From Paracoccaceae bacterium (GTDB lineage Bacteria; Pseudomonadota; Alphaproteobacteria; Rhodobacterales; Rhodobacteraceae), in NCBI GenBank assembly GCA_007128995.1, contig SKWJ01000142.1, positions 1-7,635 of the forward strand: a stretch of DNA of 7,635 nucleotides, read 5' to 3'. Below, in pieces: positions 1 through 6,903 of this stretch; positions within the stretch are counted from its first letter, which is position 1, and each line of letters opens with the position of its first letter. The translations under genes and the position numbers were made by a program. The notes under the pieces were generated by a model. That model searched no databases and had not been told where the DNA came from. It saw only the letters and a list, made by a program, of their open reading frames with translations.

Positions 1-73
1 CCTAACGGTCTGGTACGTCGCCGTATCGTCCGTCTGCAAGGCCCGGCATCCCGCGGGCGATGCTGGCTGTTTC

Positions 74-103
74 CATGCCGGGGCAGCAGTTTACCCCGGC
101 ATG
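74..103. terminator. Strong hairpin, likely bidirectional transcription terminator
   Basis: A perfect 10-bp inverted repeat (CATGCCGGGG at 74-83, CCCCGGCATG at 94-103) encloses a 10-nt loop. It lies about 70 nt beyond the stop codon of the minus-strand binding-protein gene, where a terminator for that gene would be expected. No clear T tract follows on the minus strand and only a short T-rich stretch on the plus strand. It may therefore be a Rho-assisted terminator or a 3'-end-stabilising hairpin rather than a classical intrinsic terminator. The remaining bases 1-171 show no gene I can support. Confidence 0.6.
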
Positions 104-171
104 TCTGGATCGGTTTGCCTTTGCGTGGTGACCAGTGACGGAAACCCGCCGCTCGGCCGTCCAAGGCAGTA

Positions 172-1359
172 TCACTGGAAGGTTGTTCCGATCCGAATGA
201 CCTCTCCGTTGACATAGCGGAGGAACATTCCGGCCTTGTTGCCATCAGTGTCTTCGGGCGAAAAGACAAGCGGTTCCGGAAAGGTCGATGTCAGGAAGGG
301 CTCTGCGGAAAGCAATGCTTCGCGAATCGCGTCGCGGTTCAGGTCGGGACCGGCACGCTCGAGTGTTTCCACCAGCACTTCGGCGGCACCGATGCCCCAC
401 ATTGCGTACTGTGTGAAATTCAGGTCGGGATGCACAGCCTTGAAGCGTGCCTCCAGTTCTTGTGCCTCGGGCATGTCCGGCGTGTAGGATGTGAGCGAGA
501 TCGTGTAGAAGTTCTCCAAGGGATCGGCGCTGCCGATGTCGGCTGCCAACTGGGGAAGATCTGACACCGATGTATGCCCGATGATCGGGCGATCGGTGAT
601 TCCCTGCCGATAAGCCTCTCGCATGAACACGTTCGTCGGCCGCGGGAACAGAAGTGTAACGATGACATCGGGATTGGACTGTGCGATTCGAGCCACTTGG
701 GCGCCGGCGCTGGTCGAATCACGCACCATTTCTTCATCCGCCACGATCTCAAGTCCGAGCTTTGCCGCCTCGTCCAAGAATCCTTCGTATTTCGCCTGAC
801 CCCAAGCATCCCGCTGCGCGACGATGGCTATGCGCGCCGCATCGGGGATCGTCGCGACAAAGCGTGCCTGGATGCGCCCCTCTTCGGAACCCTTCATGAC
901 TGCCCGGAAGAAGCAGCAGTTGACCGGGTTGGTGATCCCGTCATGGGTCGCGCCCTGGACAATTGTAGGGATGCCTGCCGAAATGATCGTATCCATATTG
1001 GCAAGGGTCGCGTTACTGCAACCGGCGCCTACGATCGCTGCGACGTCCGCGTCGACGAGACGCCGGGCAGCTCCCACTGCCGCCTCGGCGCGGCATTCTG
1101 TATCGGCACGGACCGTACGGATGGTGCGGCCGTGAATGCCGCCGCGGGCGTTCACCTCGGAAAAGACCATGTCGTTGCCGTGCATGACTAGCAGACCGAA
1201 TGCAAAGTTCTCCCCCGTCAACGGACCCAGCTGACCGATTAGGATCTCGTTTTCAGTTACCCCGTCGGCTGCGCCCGCGACCGTTCCGAAGGTCACGGCA
1301 AGCGCCACGAGGGCCGGCCGCAACCCTGAAGAGAACATCGCCTTACGAACCTTCTTCAT
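172..1359 (-). CDS. ABC transporter periplasmic substrate-binding protein, LivJ/Peripla_BP_6 type
   Basis: This encodes a 395-aa exported binding protein that would capture a small ligand in the periplasm for an ABC importer of the branched-chain amino acid (HAAT) type. Residues 1-30 form a signal peptide: basic MKKVRK, a hydrophobic stretch, then VAGA before ADG, the likely signal peptidase I cleavage site. The mature part opens with EILIGQLGPLTG and continues with EVNARGGIHGR, RLVDADVAAIVGAGCS and FFRAV, all typical of the Peripla_BP_6 fold. Length is normal for the family. I chose the start at 1359 because AAGGGG lies about 8 nt upstream and the signal peptide begins there. The frame stays open to 1437 but would add 26 residues ahead of the signal. 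Family members bind amino acids, amides, urea, aromatic acids and other compounds, so the ligand is open. No permease or ATPase gene is adjacent. The gene diverges from the catabolic operon, which suggests a shared substrate. Confidence 0.9.
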   Translation of the reverse strand: MKKVRKAMFSSGLRPALVALAVTFGTVAGAADGVTENEILIGQLGPLTGENFAFGLLVMHGNDMVFSEVNARGGIHGRTIRTVRADTECRAEAAVGAARRLVDADVAAIVGAGCSNATLANMDTIISAGIPTIVQGATHDGITNPVNCCFFRAVMKGSEEGRIQARFVATIPDAARIAIVAQRDAWGQAKYEGFLDEAAKLGLEIVADEEMVRDSTSAGAQVARIAQSNPDVIVTLLFPRPTNVFMREAYRQGITDRPIIGHTSVSDLPQLAADIGSADPLENFYTISLTSYTPDMPEAQELEARFKAVHPDLNFTQYAMWGIGAAEVLVETLERAGPDLNRDAIREALLSAEPFLTSTFPEPLVFSPEDTDGNKAGMFLRYVNGEVIRIGTTFQ

Positions 1360-1490
1360 TCCGAACACCCCTTTGCTGTCTGGAAAAAAGAACCCAACCC
1401 ATGTGAGGTCCCGGGTCCCCGAACTAAGGCGCAGCAAAGCCGAAACCGCCTGTTACGCCCGCTGACCCCGCAGTCCACGATCCGCGGGAC

Positions 1491-1519
1491 TTGACTGGGC
1501 CTAAGGGTCGTCGCATATT
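1491..1519 (+). promoter_or_regulatory. Predicted sigma70-type promoter of the catabolic operon
   Basis: TTGACT (1491-1496, five of six matches to TTGACA) is followed after 17 bp by CATATT (1514-1519, four of six matches to TATAAT). This would start transcription near 1526, about 60 nt ahead of the first operon gene. The -10 element is weak, as often seen in regulated promoters. The assignment rests on motif match and position only. Confidence 0.45.
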
Positions 1520-1531
1520 CTGTCAAGAATA

Positions 1532-1545
1532 AATTGTAGACAATT
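1532..1545. promoter_or_regulatory. Palindromic operator candidate for the GntR/FCD regulator
   Basis: AATTGT-AG-ACAATT is a perfect inverted repeat with a 2-bp centre. Its core GTAGAC fits the GntR-family operator consensus GTM-N(0-1)-KAC, and its flanks TTGT/ACAA are usual for the FadR subfamily. It sits just after the predicted start point of the operon promoter, so a bound repressor would block initiation or early elongation. A GntR/FCD gene lies downstream in the same window at 6116-6802. I found no second clear copy in front of that gene. The link between this site and that protein is inference. Confidence 0.55.
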
Positions 1546-1586
1546 GCTTCGGCTGGGCAAGTCTGCACTTCGAAGGAGCAGAATCG

Positions 1587-2579
1587 ATGCAACCAAACGA
1601 CCCAAGGCGGACAGCAGCCCTTCTTTTGGGCAAGCTTGGCCGCCTGCGTCCGGGGAGCCGCATGCTGTTGCTGCACGATCAGCACACCGTCCATCATGTG
1701 GAGTTGCTCAGGCAGGCCAGCGAAGCCCTCGGTGGTATATGCAGTGTCATGGGCTTTCATGCGCGGCCCGGACACGGCGTAGAGCTGCCGCCTGAGGTGG
1801 GGAAGGCCATGCTGGGCGCCGACCTGATCGTCGGCCTGACCCGCGGGAACATAACCCATACACAGGCCCGGCGCGAAGCCCAGGCCAAGGGTGCCCACGT
1901 CATCGCGCTCCCAGAATGCGACGGCGAGGACTTTTTCGAACTGCCCGGGTGGTCAGCAGACTTCGATGTCCTCGCGCCTGAGATCGAGGCGGTGGCGAAT
2001 GCGCTTTCCTTGGCTCGGCTTGCCCATGTGACCAGCGAGGATGGAACCGATCTCCAGATGTCACTGGAAGGGCGGAAAGGACGGGCGCTCACCGGCTTTG
2101 TCAATCGGCACGACATCTCCACAGGGTACGGACTTGAGGCGAGCATTGCGCCACTGGAAGGTACTGCGCATGGTGTGATCGTCGTAAACGAATCGATCCC
2201 TGGCGTTCTAGTCATCGGTGACGATCGGATCATCATTGAAATCGAGAAGGGCTATGCAGTCCGTATAAGTGGCGGTGCGAATGCCGACAGGTTCCGTCGG
2301 TTTCTCGACGAATTCGCGGATCCGGAAATCTTCAATCTGGCCGAACTCGGCATCGGGATGAATCCTGAATGTGTTCCGGACGGTCGGATGCTCACCGACG
2401 AGAATGTCTATGGCAATGTGCAGCTCGCCCTCGGAACAAGCGCCTACATCGGGGGAACGGTAAAAGCCGCCGCACATTACGACACGATCTCGCGAGCCAA
2501 CCGGATCGTACTGGATGGCAAGCTCTTGCTGGATCAAAACAGGATCGACCTGTCGCAGTTCGGCACTTTGAAAAAGTAG
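1587..2579 (+). CDS. M29 aminopeptidase / NicX-like metalloprotein, first gene of operon
   Basis: This 330-aa cytoplasmic protein belongs, by its C-terminal motifs, to the broad family holding M29 aminopeptidases (AmpS/AmpT) and 2,5-dihydroxypyridine 5,6-dioxygenase NicX. Visible family landmarks are residues 182-206 (GLEASIAPLEG through NESIPG), NLAELGIGMNP at 250-260, DENVYGNVQLALG at 271-283, GG at 289-290 and AHYD at 296-299. The likely metal ligands are E184, E253, H297 and D299. The position that is His in the usual H-I-A-L-G motif is Gln279 here, so peptidase activity is doubtful. Residues 1-160 are variable and I assign no motif there. It is about 30-80 residues shorter than typical M29 peptidases and close to NicX size (about 350). 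AAGGAG lies 8 nt before the ATG. The next gene follows after 16 nt. It could be a peptidase, an iron-dependent ring-cleaving dioxygenase or a non-catalytic relative; the family is more certain than the reaction. Confidence 0.7.
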   Translation: MQPNDPRRTAALLLGKLGRLRPGSRMLLLHDQHTVHHVELLRQASEALGGICSVMGFHARPGHGVELPPEVGKAMLGADLIVGLTRGNITHTQARREAQAKGAHVIALPECDGEDFFELPGWSADFDVLAPEIEAVANALSLARLAHVTSEDGTDLQMSLEGRKGRALTGFVNRHDISTGYGLEASIAPLEGTAHGVIVVNESIPGVLVIGDDRIIIEIEKGYAVRISGGANADRFRRFLDEFADPEIFNLAELGIGMNPECVPDGRMLTDENVYGNVQLALGTSAYIGGTVKAAAHYDTISRANRIVLDGKLLLDQNRIDLSQFGTLKK

Positions 2580-2595
2580 TGGGAAAGGGAGTTAA

Positions 2596-2985
2596 ATGCG
2601 TGTGATAATTACCAGCCCGTCAGTGCCAGTCTCGTCATCACCGGTTTCCCCGGCCACCTTTGGAGAGGGGCTGATCTTTGTCGGTGGCCAGATGCCAAGG
2701 GATCGCTCCACGGGCGTCATCCCCAATGATCCATCCGAGCAATCGCGTCTGTCGCTTGAGCATTGCCTGGCGCTTGTCGAGGCCGGCGGGGGAAACGCGA
2801 GCTCGGTTATGGTTGTCCATGCCTATCTGACGGATCTGGAACACAAGCCGCATGTCGATCGGGTATTCTCGCAGGAGTTCGGCAGCAGCCCGCCCGCACG
2901 GCACCTCGTTGAAGTCAGCGCGATCGGCGAGAACGCGGTGGTGGAGTTCGCTATGATCGCTCTTAGGGTATCGAAACAGGAATGA
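2596..2985 (+). CDS. RidA (YjgF/YER057c/UK114) family protein, probable enamine/imine deaminase
   Basis: This 129-aa protein has the length and core motifs of the RidA family: LIFVGGQMP at 26-34, a SLEHCLALVEAGGG helix near 53-66, AYLTDL at 76-81, PPARHLVEV at 99-107 and VVEFAMIAL at 115-123. R102 and E117 match the catalytic Arg105 and Glu120 of E. coli RidA with the same 15-residue spacing, so it is probably active in hydrolysing reactive enamines or imines to ketones and ammonia. It lacks the N-terminal GPY motif of archetypal RidA (SPATF instead). This points to a pathway-dedicated Rid subgroup rather than the housekeeping protein. Such members occur in catabolic clusters, for example the 2-aminomuconate deaminases. 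AAGGGAG lies 5 nt ahead of the ATG. The gene sits between the metalloprotein and aminotransferase genes of the same operon. Confidence 0.85.
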   Translation: MRVIITSPSVPVSSSPVSPATFGEGLIFVGGQMPRDRSTGVIPNDPSEQSRLSLEHCLALVEAGGGNASSVMVVHAYLTDLEHKPHVDRVFSQEFGSSPPARHLVEVSAIGENAVVEFAMIALRVSKQE

Positions 2986-3036
2986 CCGGCGTCCATCACG
3001 CAAAACCGGTTCGGCCCTTTCTCAAACGGAGTGACC

Positions 3037-4134
3037 ATGATGCAGCGTTCTCCGACACTCGAGCTCGCGTTGCGGATCGAAACGCTTCAATCGCGTGGCC
3101 AGCCCGCGTATTCCCTGAGCACACCCACCTTTCCAGAAAGGGGTGAGATGCTGAGGATGCTGGACAGCTCGGCATTCTCCACGATTCTCTCCCCGCCCGA
3201 AGGACTTCCGGAACTCCGCGAGGCCGTCCGCAAGCGGCTCTATGCGCGGTGGGATTTGGAACGTCACAAAGTGCTGCTCACAGGCGGCGCGAAGGCTGCC
3301 GTGTTCTCGATACTGCGCGGCCTGTGTGCCCCGGGCGATGCATGCATCATCGTGTCACCGCATTGGCCGTCATACGACAGTCTGTGTGTGCTCGCGGGAG
3401 TCCGGCCCGTGCACCTGCACACACGTTTTCAGGACGGATTCGCTCTCGATAAGGAGCAACTCGATTTCGTGGCAAGGCGCAACTCCGCCGCGCGATTCCT
3501 TATCCTTTCCAACCCGGGCAACCCCAGCGGCCGTCTGTATGGGGCCGCTGAACTGGAGGGTGCACTTGATGTGTGTAGAAAGTACGGAATCCATCCGATC
3601 TTCGACGAAAGCTTTTCGGAAACAGTGGTCGATCAGGCTGCCTGGATGGACAATTCGCCCTCGGGCGCCGACGAAGCGTTCATTGTAAATTCGTTCTCAA
3701 AGAATTTTCAGGTCCAGGGTTTGCGATTAGGGACAGTCATGATCCCCGCCACACACTTTGAGGCGGTGCTTTCTGTTCACCAAGGGATTAACAGTTCTGC
3801 ATCAACGTTCTCGCAGGTCTGTGCCCTCGAAATAAGCCGGAACCTGGGGCCGACCTCGTGGGTGCGCGAGATCATTGGCACAGCAAGGCCGAGGATGGAG
3901 CAGAGCCTTTCCGCCATCGGCTGGCAGTACCACCCCAGCAAGGGCAGTTTTTACATCTTTCCGCGCGTTCCGGACATCAATAGTGTTGTAATGCGTCTCG
4001 AGAGCATGAATGTCTTTTGCCTGCGAGGAGGCCTTTTCGGAAGCCACTACCAGGATCACATTCGCGTCTGCTTCGCTCACCCGCAGGCTGAAATGGACGG
4101 CATCCTGCCGCTACTGGATTCGTTGAGTTCCTGA
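3037..4134 (+). CDS. PLP-dependent aminotransferase, class I/II
   Basis: This is a 365-aa cytoplasmic fold-type I aminotransferase. Landmarks in order are LTGGAKAAVFSIL (81-93, phosphate-binding region), SPHWPSY (107-113), NPGNPSG (159-165, with N162 near PLP), IFDESF (188-193, with D190 pairing the pyridine nitrogen), NSFSKNFQVQGLRLG (218-232, with K222 as Schiff-base lysine and R230), a GSFYIFPR segment (303-310) and HIRVCFA (341-347, with R343 as the likely substrate-carboxylate arginine). The residue after D190-E191-S192 is Phe193 where Tyr is usual. I chose the ATG at 3037 because ACGGAG precedes it by 5 nt. The GTG at 3031 overlaps that ribosome binding site, and the ATG at 3040 is an alternative. 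It would interconvert an amino acid or amine with a keto acid or aldehyde. The conserved C-terminal Arg favours an alpha-carboxylate substrate. Its specificity cannot be read from the sequence. Confidence 0.9.
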   Translation: MMQRSPTLELALRIETLQSRGQPAYSLSTPTFPERGEMLRMLDSSAFSTILSPPEGLPELREAVRKRLYARWDLERHKVLLTGGAKAAVFSILRGLCAPGDACIIVSPHWPSYDSLCVLAGVRPVHLHTRFQDGFALDKEQLDFVARRNSAARFLILSNPGNPSGRLYGAAELEGALDVCRKYGIHPIFDESFSETVVDQAAWMDNSPSGADEAFIVNSFSKNFQVQGLRLGTVMIPATHFEAVLSVHQGINSSASTFSQVCALEISRNLGPTSWVREIIGTARPRMEQSLSAIGWQYHPSKGSFYIFPRVPDINSVVMRLESMNVFCLRGGLFGSHYQDHIRVCFAHPQAEMDGILPLLDSLSS

Positions 4135-4173
4135 TCAATTTTGTCCAATGCGCGTGAAGCAGGAAGGTGCCCT

Positions 4174-5577
4174 ATGATTGCACAACAGGATAGACACGAT
4201 TATCCAGACAAGCCAAGATGCGTTGTGTCGCCGAACGACTTGGAGCCGATCGGTGTCTGGATGCCAACCTCGACCCGAACACTGGAAGTGGGCCTGGCAG
4301 CAACGGAGCGTAGCCTTAAGGAGTTGACGGCCGATCGTTCATTGCGGATGTCTATCCTTGCCGGATTTCGCGAAGCCCTGTTGCGGCGGCGTCGATTGCT
4401 GGTGGCACGCGTGGTCCAGGAGGTCGGAAAACTTCCGCACGAGGCAGCGGCTGAGTTCGACTATGCAATTGCGTTTCTGGACTATGCCATCAATCTTCTA
4501 GAAGGTTCATCACAAAGCGGAGCTTCCGGATCGATCGGTCGGATTCTGACGGTGCCCGTTGGGGTCGCGCATCTCATCTGCCCATACAACGATCCTGTTG
4601 CCGGCTTGACCCGTAAGATTGCGCCCGCCATTGCGGCAGGGTGCCCGGTAGTGATTCAGCCCAGTCCACGCGCAATGCTTTGCGCCGAACTAGTGGAGGA
4701 GGCGCTTGCCGAAGCGGACCCAATCGGTGCGTCGACCTGGCTGAAGTGCGACCTGCCCGCGTTGGCCGAGTTCGTGATGGCACATCGCGCAGTAAACGTC
4801 GTCAGCTTCACGGGCTCTACCAGCACCGGACGTGCGGTCGCCGAGGTGGCCGGCCGGAACTTTGTGCGGTGTATACTGGAGCTAGGGGGCAACAACTGGT
4901 TCACGGTCTTTGCCGACGCAGATATCGACAAGGCCGTCGACGATCTGGTCGCGAGAAAGATCAAGGCGGCGGGACAGGCCTGTTCATCGGTGAATCGCAT
5001 CGCCGTTGAAGCCGACATCTACGCGAATTTCAGATCCCGATTGCAGCAGAGGATAGCGGACCTACTGGTGGGTCCTGCCGGAACACCCGGGGCGGCAATG
5101 GGCCCGGTAAGGGGCCTCGAAGATGTTGTCAGGTTGCAGAAACTTGTCGAGGCTGGCCAGTCAAATGGCGAGAGGCTCATACACCAGGCTCCGCCCGGCC
5201 AGGGAATTCCGGGCCCGGATACATGTATGCCGCTTCTTGTTCTCGAGACGCTAACGGGCGACAAGAGCGTCCTCGATGAACAGGAGGCGTTCGGGCCCGT
5301 TATGGGACTGACACGAATCGATGATCTAGATGCGCACTTTGAACGTGTGCGAAACAACCAACAACCCTTGGTCAGTTATCTTTACGGTGCGCGAACGAGT
5401 TTTCTTGAGTCCATAGCGCCGACGCTTCGACATGGTAGTGTCGGCATCAACACCACTGGCATTCAAGGGCCGCATCTCCCGACCGGTGGCTTTGGTGCGT
5501 CCGGGCTTGGGAGGGAAGGGGGAGTCGAAGGTTTGCGTGAGTTTGAGACCACAATCAATCTGCGTGTCGGGGAATGA
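4174..5577 (+). CDS. NAD(P)-dependent aldehyde dehydrogenase family protein
   Basis: This 467-aa member of the ALDH superfamily would oxidise an aldehyde or semialdehyde to a carboxylate in the cytoplasm. Seen in order: CPYNDPV (136-142, with N139 as oxyanion-hole Asn), FTGSTSTGR (212-220, cofactor loop), LELGG (235-239, with E236 as general base), GQACSSVNR (267-275, with catalytic C270), EAFGPV (371-376) and GFGASGLGREGG near 439-450. All core catalytic residues are present. Two deviations stand out. The usual VVxKPS segment reads VVIQPS, so the Lys that normally contacts the NAD(P) ribose is Gln162, and PWN is replaced by PYN. The length is slightly below the usual 475-500. I chose the ATG at 4174 for the AGGAAGG located 6 nt upstream; a TTG at 4141 in the same frame has no comparable site. 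It is the last gene of the operon, 39 nt after the aminotransferase, and may act on that enzyme's product. Confidence 0.9.
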   Translation: MIAQQDRHDYPDKPRCVVSPNDLEPIGVWMPTSTRTLEVGLAATERSLKELTADRSLRMSILAGFREALLRRRRLLVARVVQEVGKLPHEAAAEFDYAIAFLDYAINLLEGSSQSGASGSIGRILTVPVGVAHLICPYNDPVAGLTRKIAPAIAAGCPVVIQPSPRAMLCAELVEEALAEADPIGASTWLKCDLPALAEFVMAHRAVNVVSFTGSTSTGRAVAEVAGRNFVRCILELGGNNWFTVFADADIDKAVDDLVARKIKAAGQACSSVNRIAVEADIYANFRSRLQQRIADLLVGPAGTPGAAMGPVRGLEDVVRLQKLVEAGQSNGERLIHQAPPGQGIPGPDTCMPLLVLETLTGDKSVLDEQEAFGPVMGLTRIDDLDAHFERVRNNQQPLVSYLYGARTSFLESIAPTLRHGSVGINTTGIQGPHLPTGGFGASGLGREGGVEGLREFETTINLRVGE

Positions 5578-6115
5578 CGAGACCTTCACATGGCCACTCG
5601 TTGAGTGCCGGCGCGTCACCCGAGGCACAGCGCCAATCGAAGATAATCCCGGCGAAGACGTGACGATCATCGTTCGTGAGTTTGCCGTCCAGGAGTCGAG
5701 GTTTACCAGGTAAAGCTGCTTGGCTGTGGATAAAACTATGTGTGTTCAATTATCGAGCTTCGCAGTAAAAAAGTAACAGTGAAGCCAACGCGTTTCGACA
5801 TACATGCTGCTGCCGCGGTTCTGACCCGAACGGGCCACTGACTGTTTGTATGGATACTTCTCGCGCCTCGCGTTGTTTTGTGGCATGATCACACATGAGA
5901 TGGGGGCTCCGGACGATGTGGATGCCGAGCGCCCTGGGCGTTGGTGAAGTATTCTTGAGGTCTGCTCGTCGACGAAACCTGTTTGATCTCGCACAGGGCT
6001 CGTGCCGACTCTGGCTGTTCAAGGCGGTTCGGGAGCTTGAAAAGCAACGGTCTGCAAGATAACTGTGGTGACCCGGAAAACGGGGCATCTAGAGGGGCCA
6101 CGGAAGGATAACTGG
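5578..6115. other. Gene-poor interval between the operon and the regulator
   Basis: No gene is convincing in these 538 bases. The plus frame continuing to 5713 is protein-like over its last 45 codons but has no good start (see findings). A 55-codon ATG frame at 5895-6062 and minus-strand frames at 5746-6088 lack ribosome binding sites and family features. Bases 5725-5733 are an exact DnaA box on the minus strand (TTATCCACA). A weak dyad, CCTGT (5978-5982) and ACAGG (5993-5997), lies upstream of the regulator gene. No good terminator hairpin for the operon was seen, and no clear promoter for the regulator: TTGAAA near 6038 has only a poor -10 partner. Confidence 0.5.
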
Positions 6116-6802
6116 ATGGTATTGGCGCGCGCTGGGGCCGACTTTGACCCGAACTCGGCATTGCCGCAACCACTTGCAGGGGTATTGGCAGACCGAATTC
6201 GCGATCAGATCATTCGAGGGATCTATCCGCCAGGGTCGATGCTGAGGGAGGCCCAACTTGAGCAGACTTTCGGTTCAAGTCGTGGGCCGATTCGTGAAAG
6301 CTTGCGCCTGCTCTTGCCGGGGGGCTTGGTGGAATACGAGGCGCGAAAAGGATTTCGCGTTCACGAATATACCAAGAAGGAAGTCGGCGACATCTACCGT
6401 CTTCGGGCGCGGCTGGAAGGTTATGTTATTGACGAGCTGCGCGAAAAGTCGCTTGATGAGCTAATAGTGAACCTTCGCGCATCGAACGAGAGGCTTCAGG
6501 GTTATTTGAACAATGCCGACATCGATGGATATTTTTCTGAGAATATTCGCTTTCATGATGCGATTATTCGCACCACGGAGAATAGTGCTTTAATCAGTGT
6601 TCTTAGCTATCTGAATGAGATATCGTTGCCACTTCGTTACAAGCTGCTTCAGCGAGATTTTGAAACTGGCCGGTCGATGAAGTACCATCGGGTCATTACG
6701 GAGTGTCTGGCGGATGGGGATTTGGACAAATGCCAAGAGCATGTTTGGGCCGAGATTCGTCAGAACACCAGTCCAATCGTGGACCTAATTGGTTCGCTCT
6801 GA
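6116..6802 (+). CDS. GntR family transcriptional regulator, FadR subfamily with FCD domain
   Basis: This 228-aa DNA-binding regulator probably represses the nearby catabolic operon. Residues 17-85 form the GntR winged helix: PLAGVLADRIRDQIIRGIYPPG, then a helix-turn-helix with SSRGPIRESLRLL (54-66), GLVEY and the wing KGFRVHEYT. Residues 88-225 form the helical FCD effector domain. Its metal-site residues are visible as H147 (in FHDAI), H191 (in YHRVI) and H209 (in EHVW). The usual Asp four residues before the first His is Asn143. FCD regulators typically bind carboxylates such as sugar acids, oxo acids or amino acids. I chose the ATG at 6116 for GGAAGGA 7 nt upstream, although a GTG frame opens at 6065. 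The second half is visibly richer in A and T than the operon genes. The palindrome at 1532-1545 is the candidate target. Confidence 0.88.
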   Translation: MVLARAGADFDPNSALPQPLAGVLADRIRDQIIRGIYPPGSMLREAQLEQTFGSSRGPIRESLRLLLPGGLVEYEARKGFRVHEYTKKEVGDIYRLRARLEGYVIDELREKSLDELIVNLRASNERLQGYLNNADIDGYFSENIRFHDAIIRTTENSALISVLSYLNEISLPLRYKLLQRDFETGRSMKYHRVITECLADGDLDKCQEHVWAEIRQNTSPIVDLIGSL

Positions 6803-6903
6803 ACAATTCCATCAGGCAGTGGCTGGGCCTTCGTGGCGTGGTTGTGGACAGCGGATGGCGGTGAGGATGGGCGCGCGCCTTCGCCTATGAACTGATCCGG
6901 CCA

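Noticed and set aside
574..1191. Long plus-strand frame of 205 codons
   Set aside because: It lies antisense within the clearly real binding-protein gene, has no family motif, and is rich in His, Arg and Asp as expected of a shadow frame.
1360..1437. Upstream start for the binding protein at 1437
   Set aside because: It would put 26 residues in front of a clear signal peptide; the start at 1359 has a good ribosome binding site.
1498..1526. Minus-strand promoter for the binding protein using TTGACA at 1526-1521
   Set aside because: The -35 match is perfect, but no acceptable -10 hexamer occurs at 16-18 bp (TTAGGC, TAGGCC or AGGCCC), so it is not called.
4141..4173. TTG start for the aldehyde dehydrogenase
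   Set aside because: The ATG at 4174 has AGGAAGG 6 nt upstream; the TTG has no such site and adds no conserved residues.
5895..6062. Small plus-strand ORF of 55 codons before the regulator
   Set aside because: There is no ribosome binding site before the ATG and no recognisable motif; such a length is expected by chance.
5750..6088. Minus-strand frames of 112 and 82 codons in the gene-poor interval
   Set aside because: They overlap each other in different frames, lack ribosome binding sites and show no family features.
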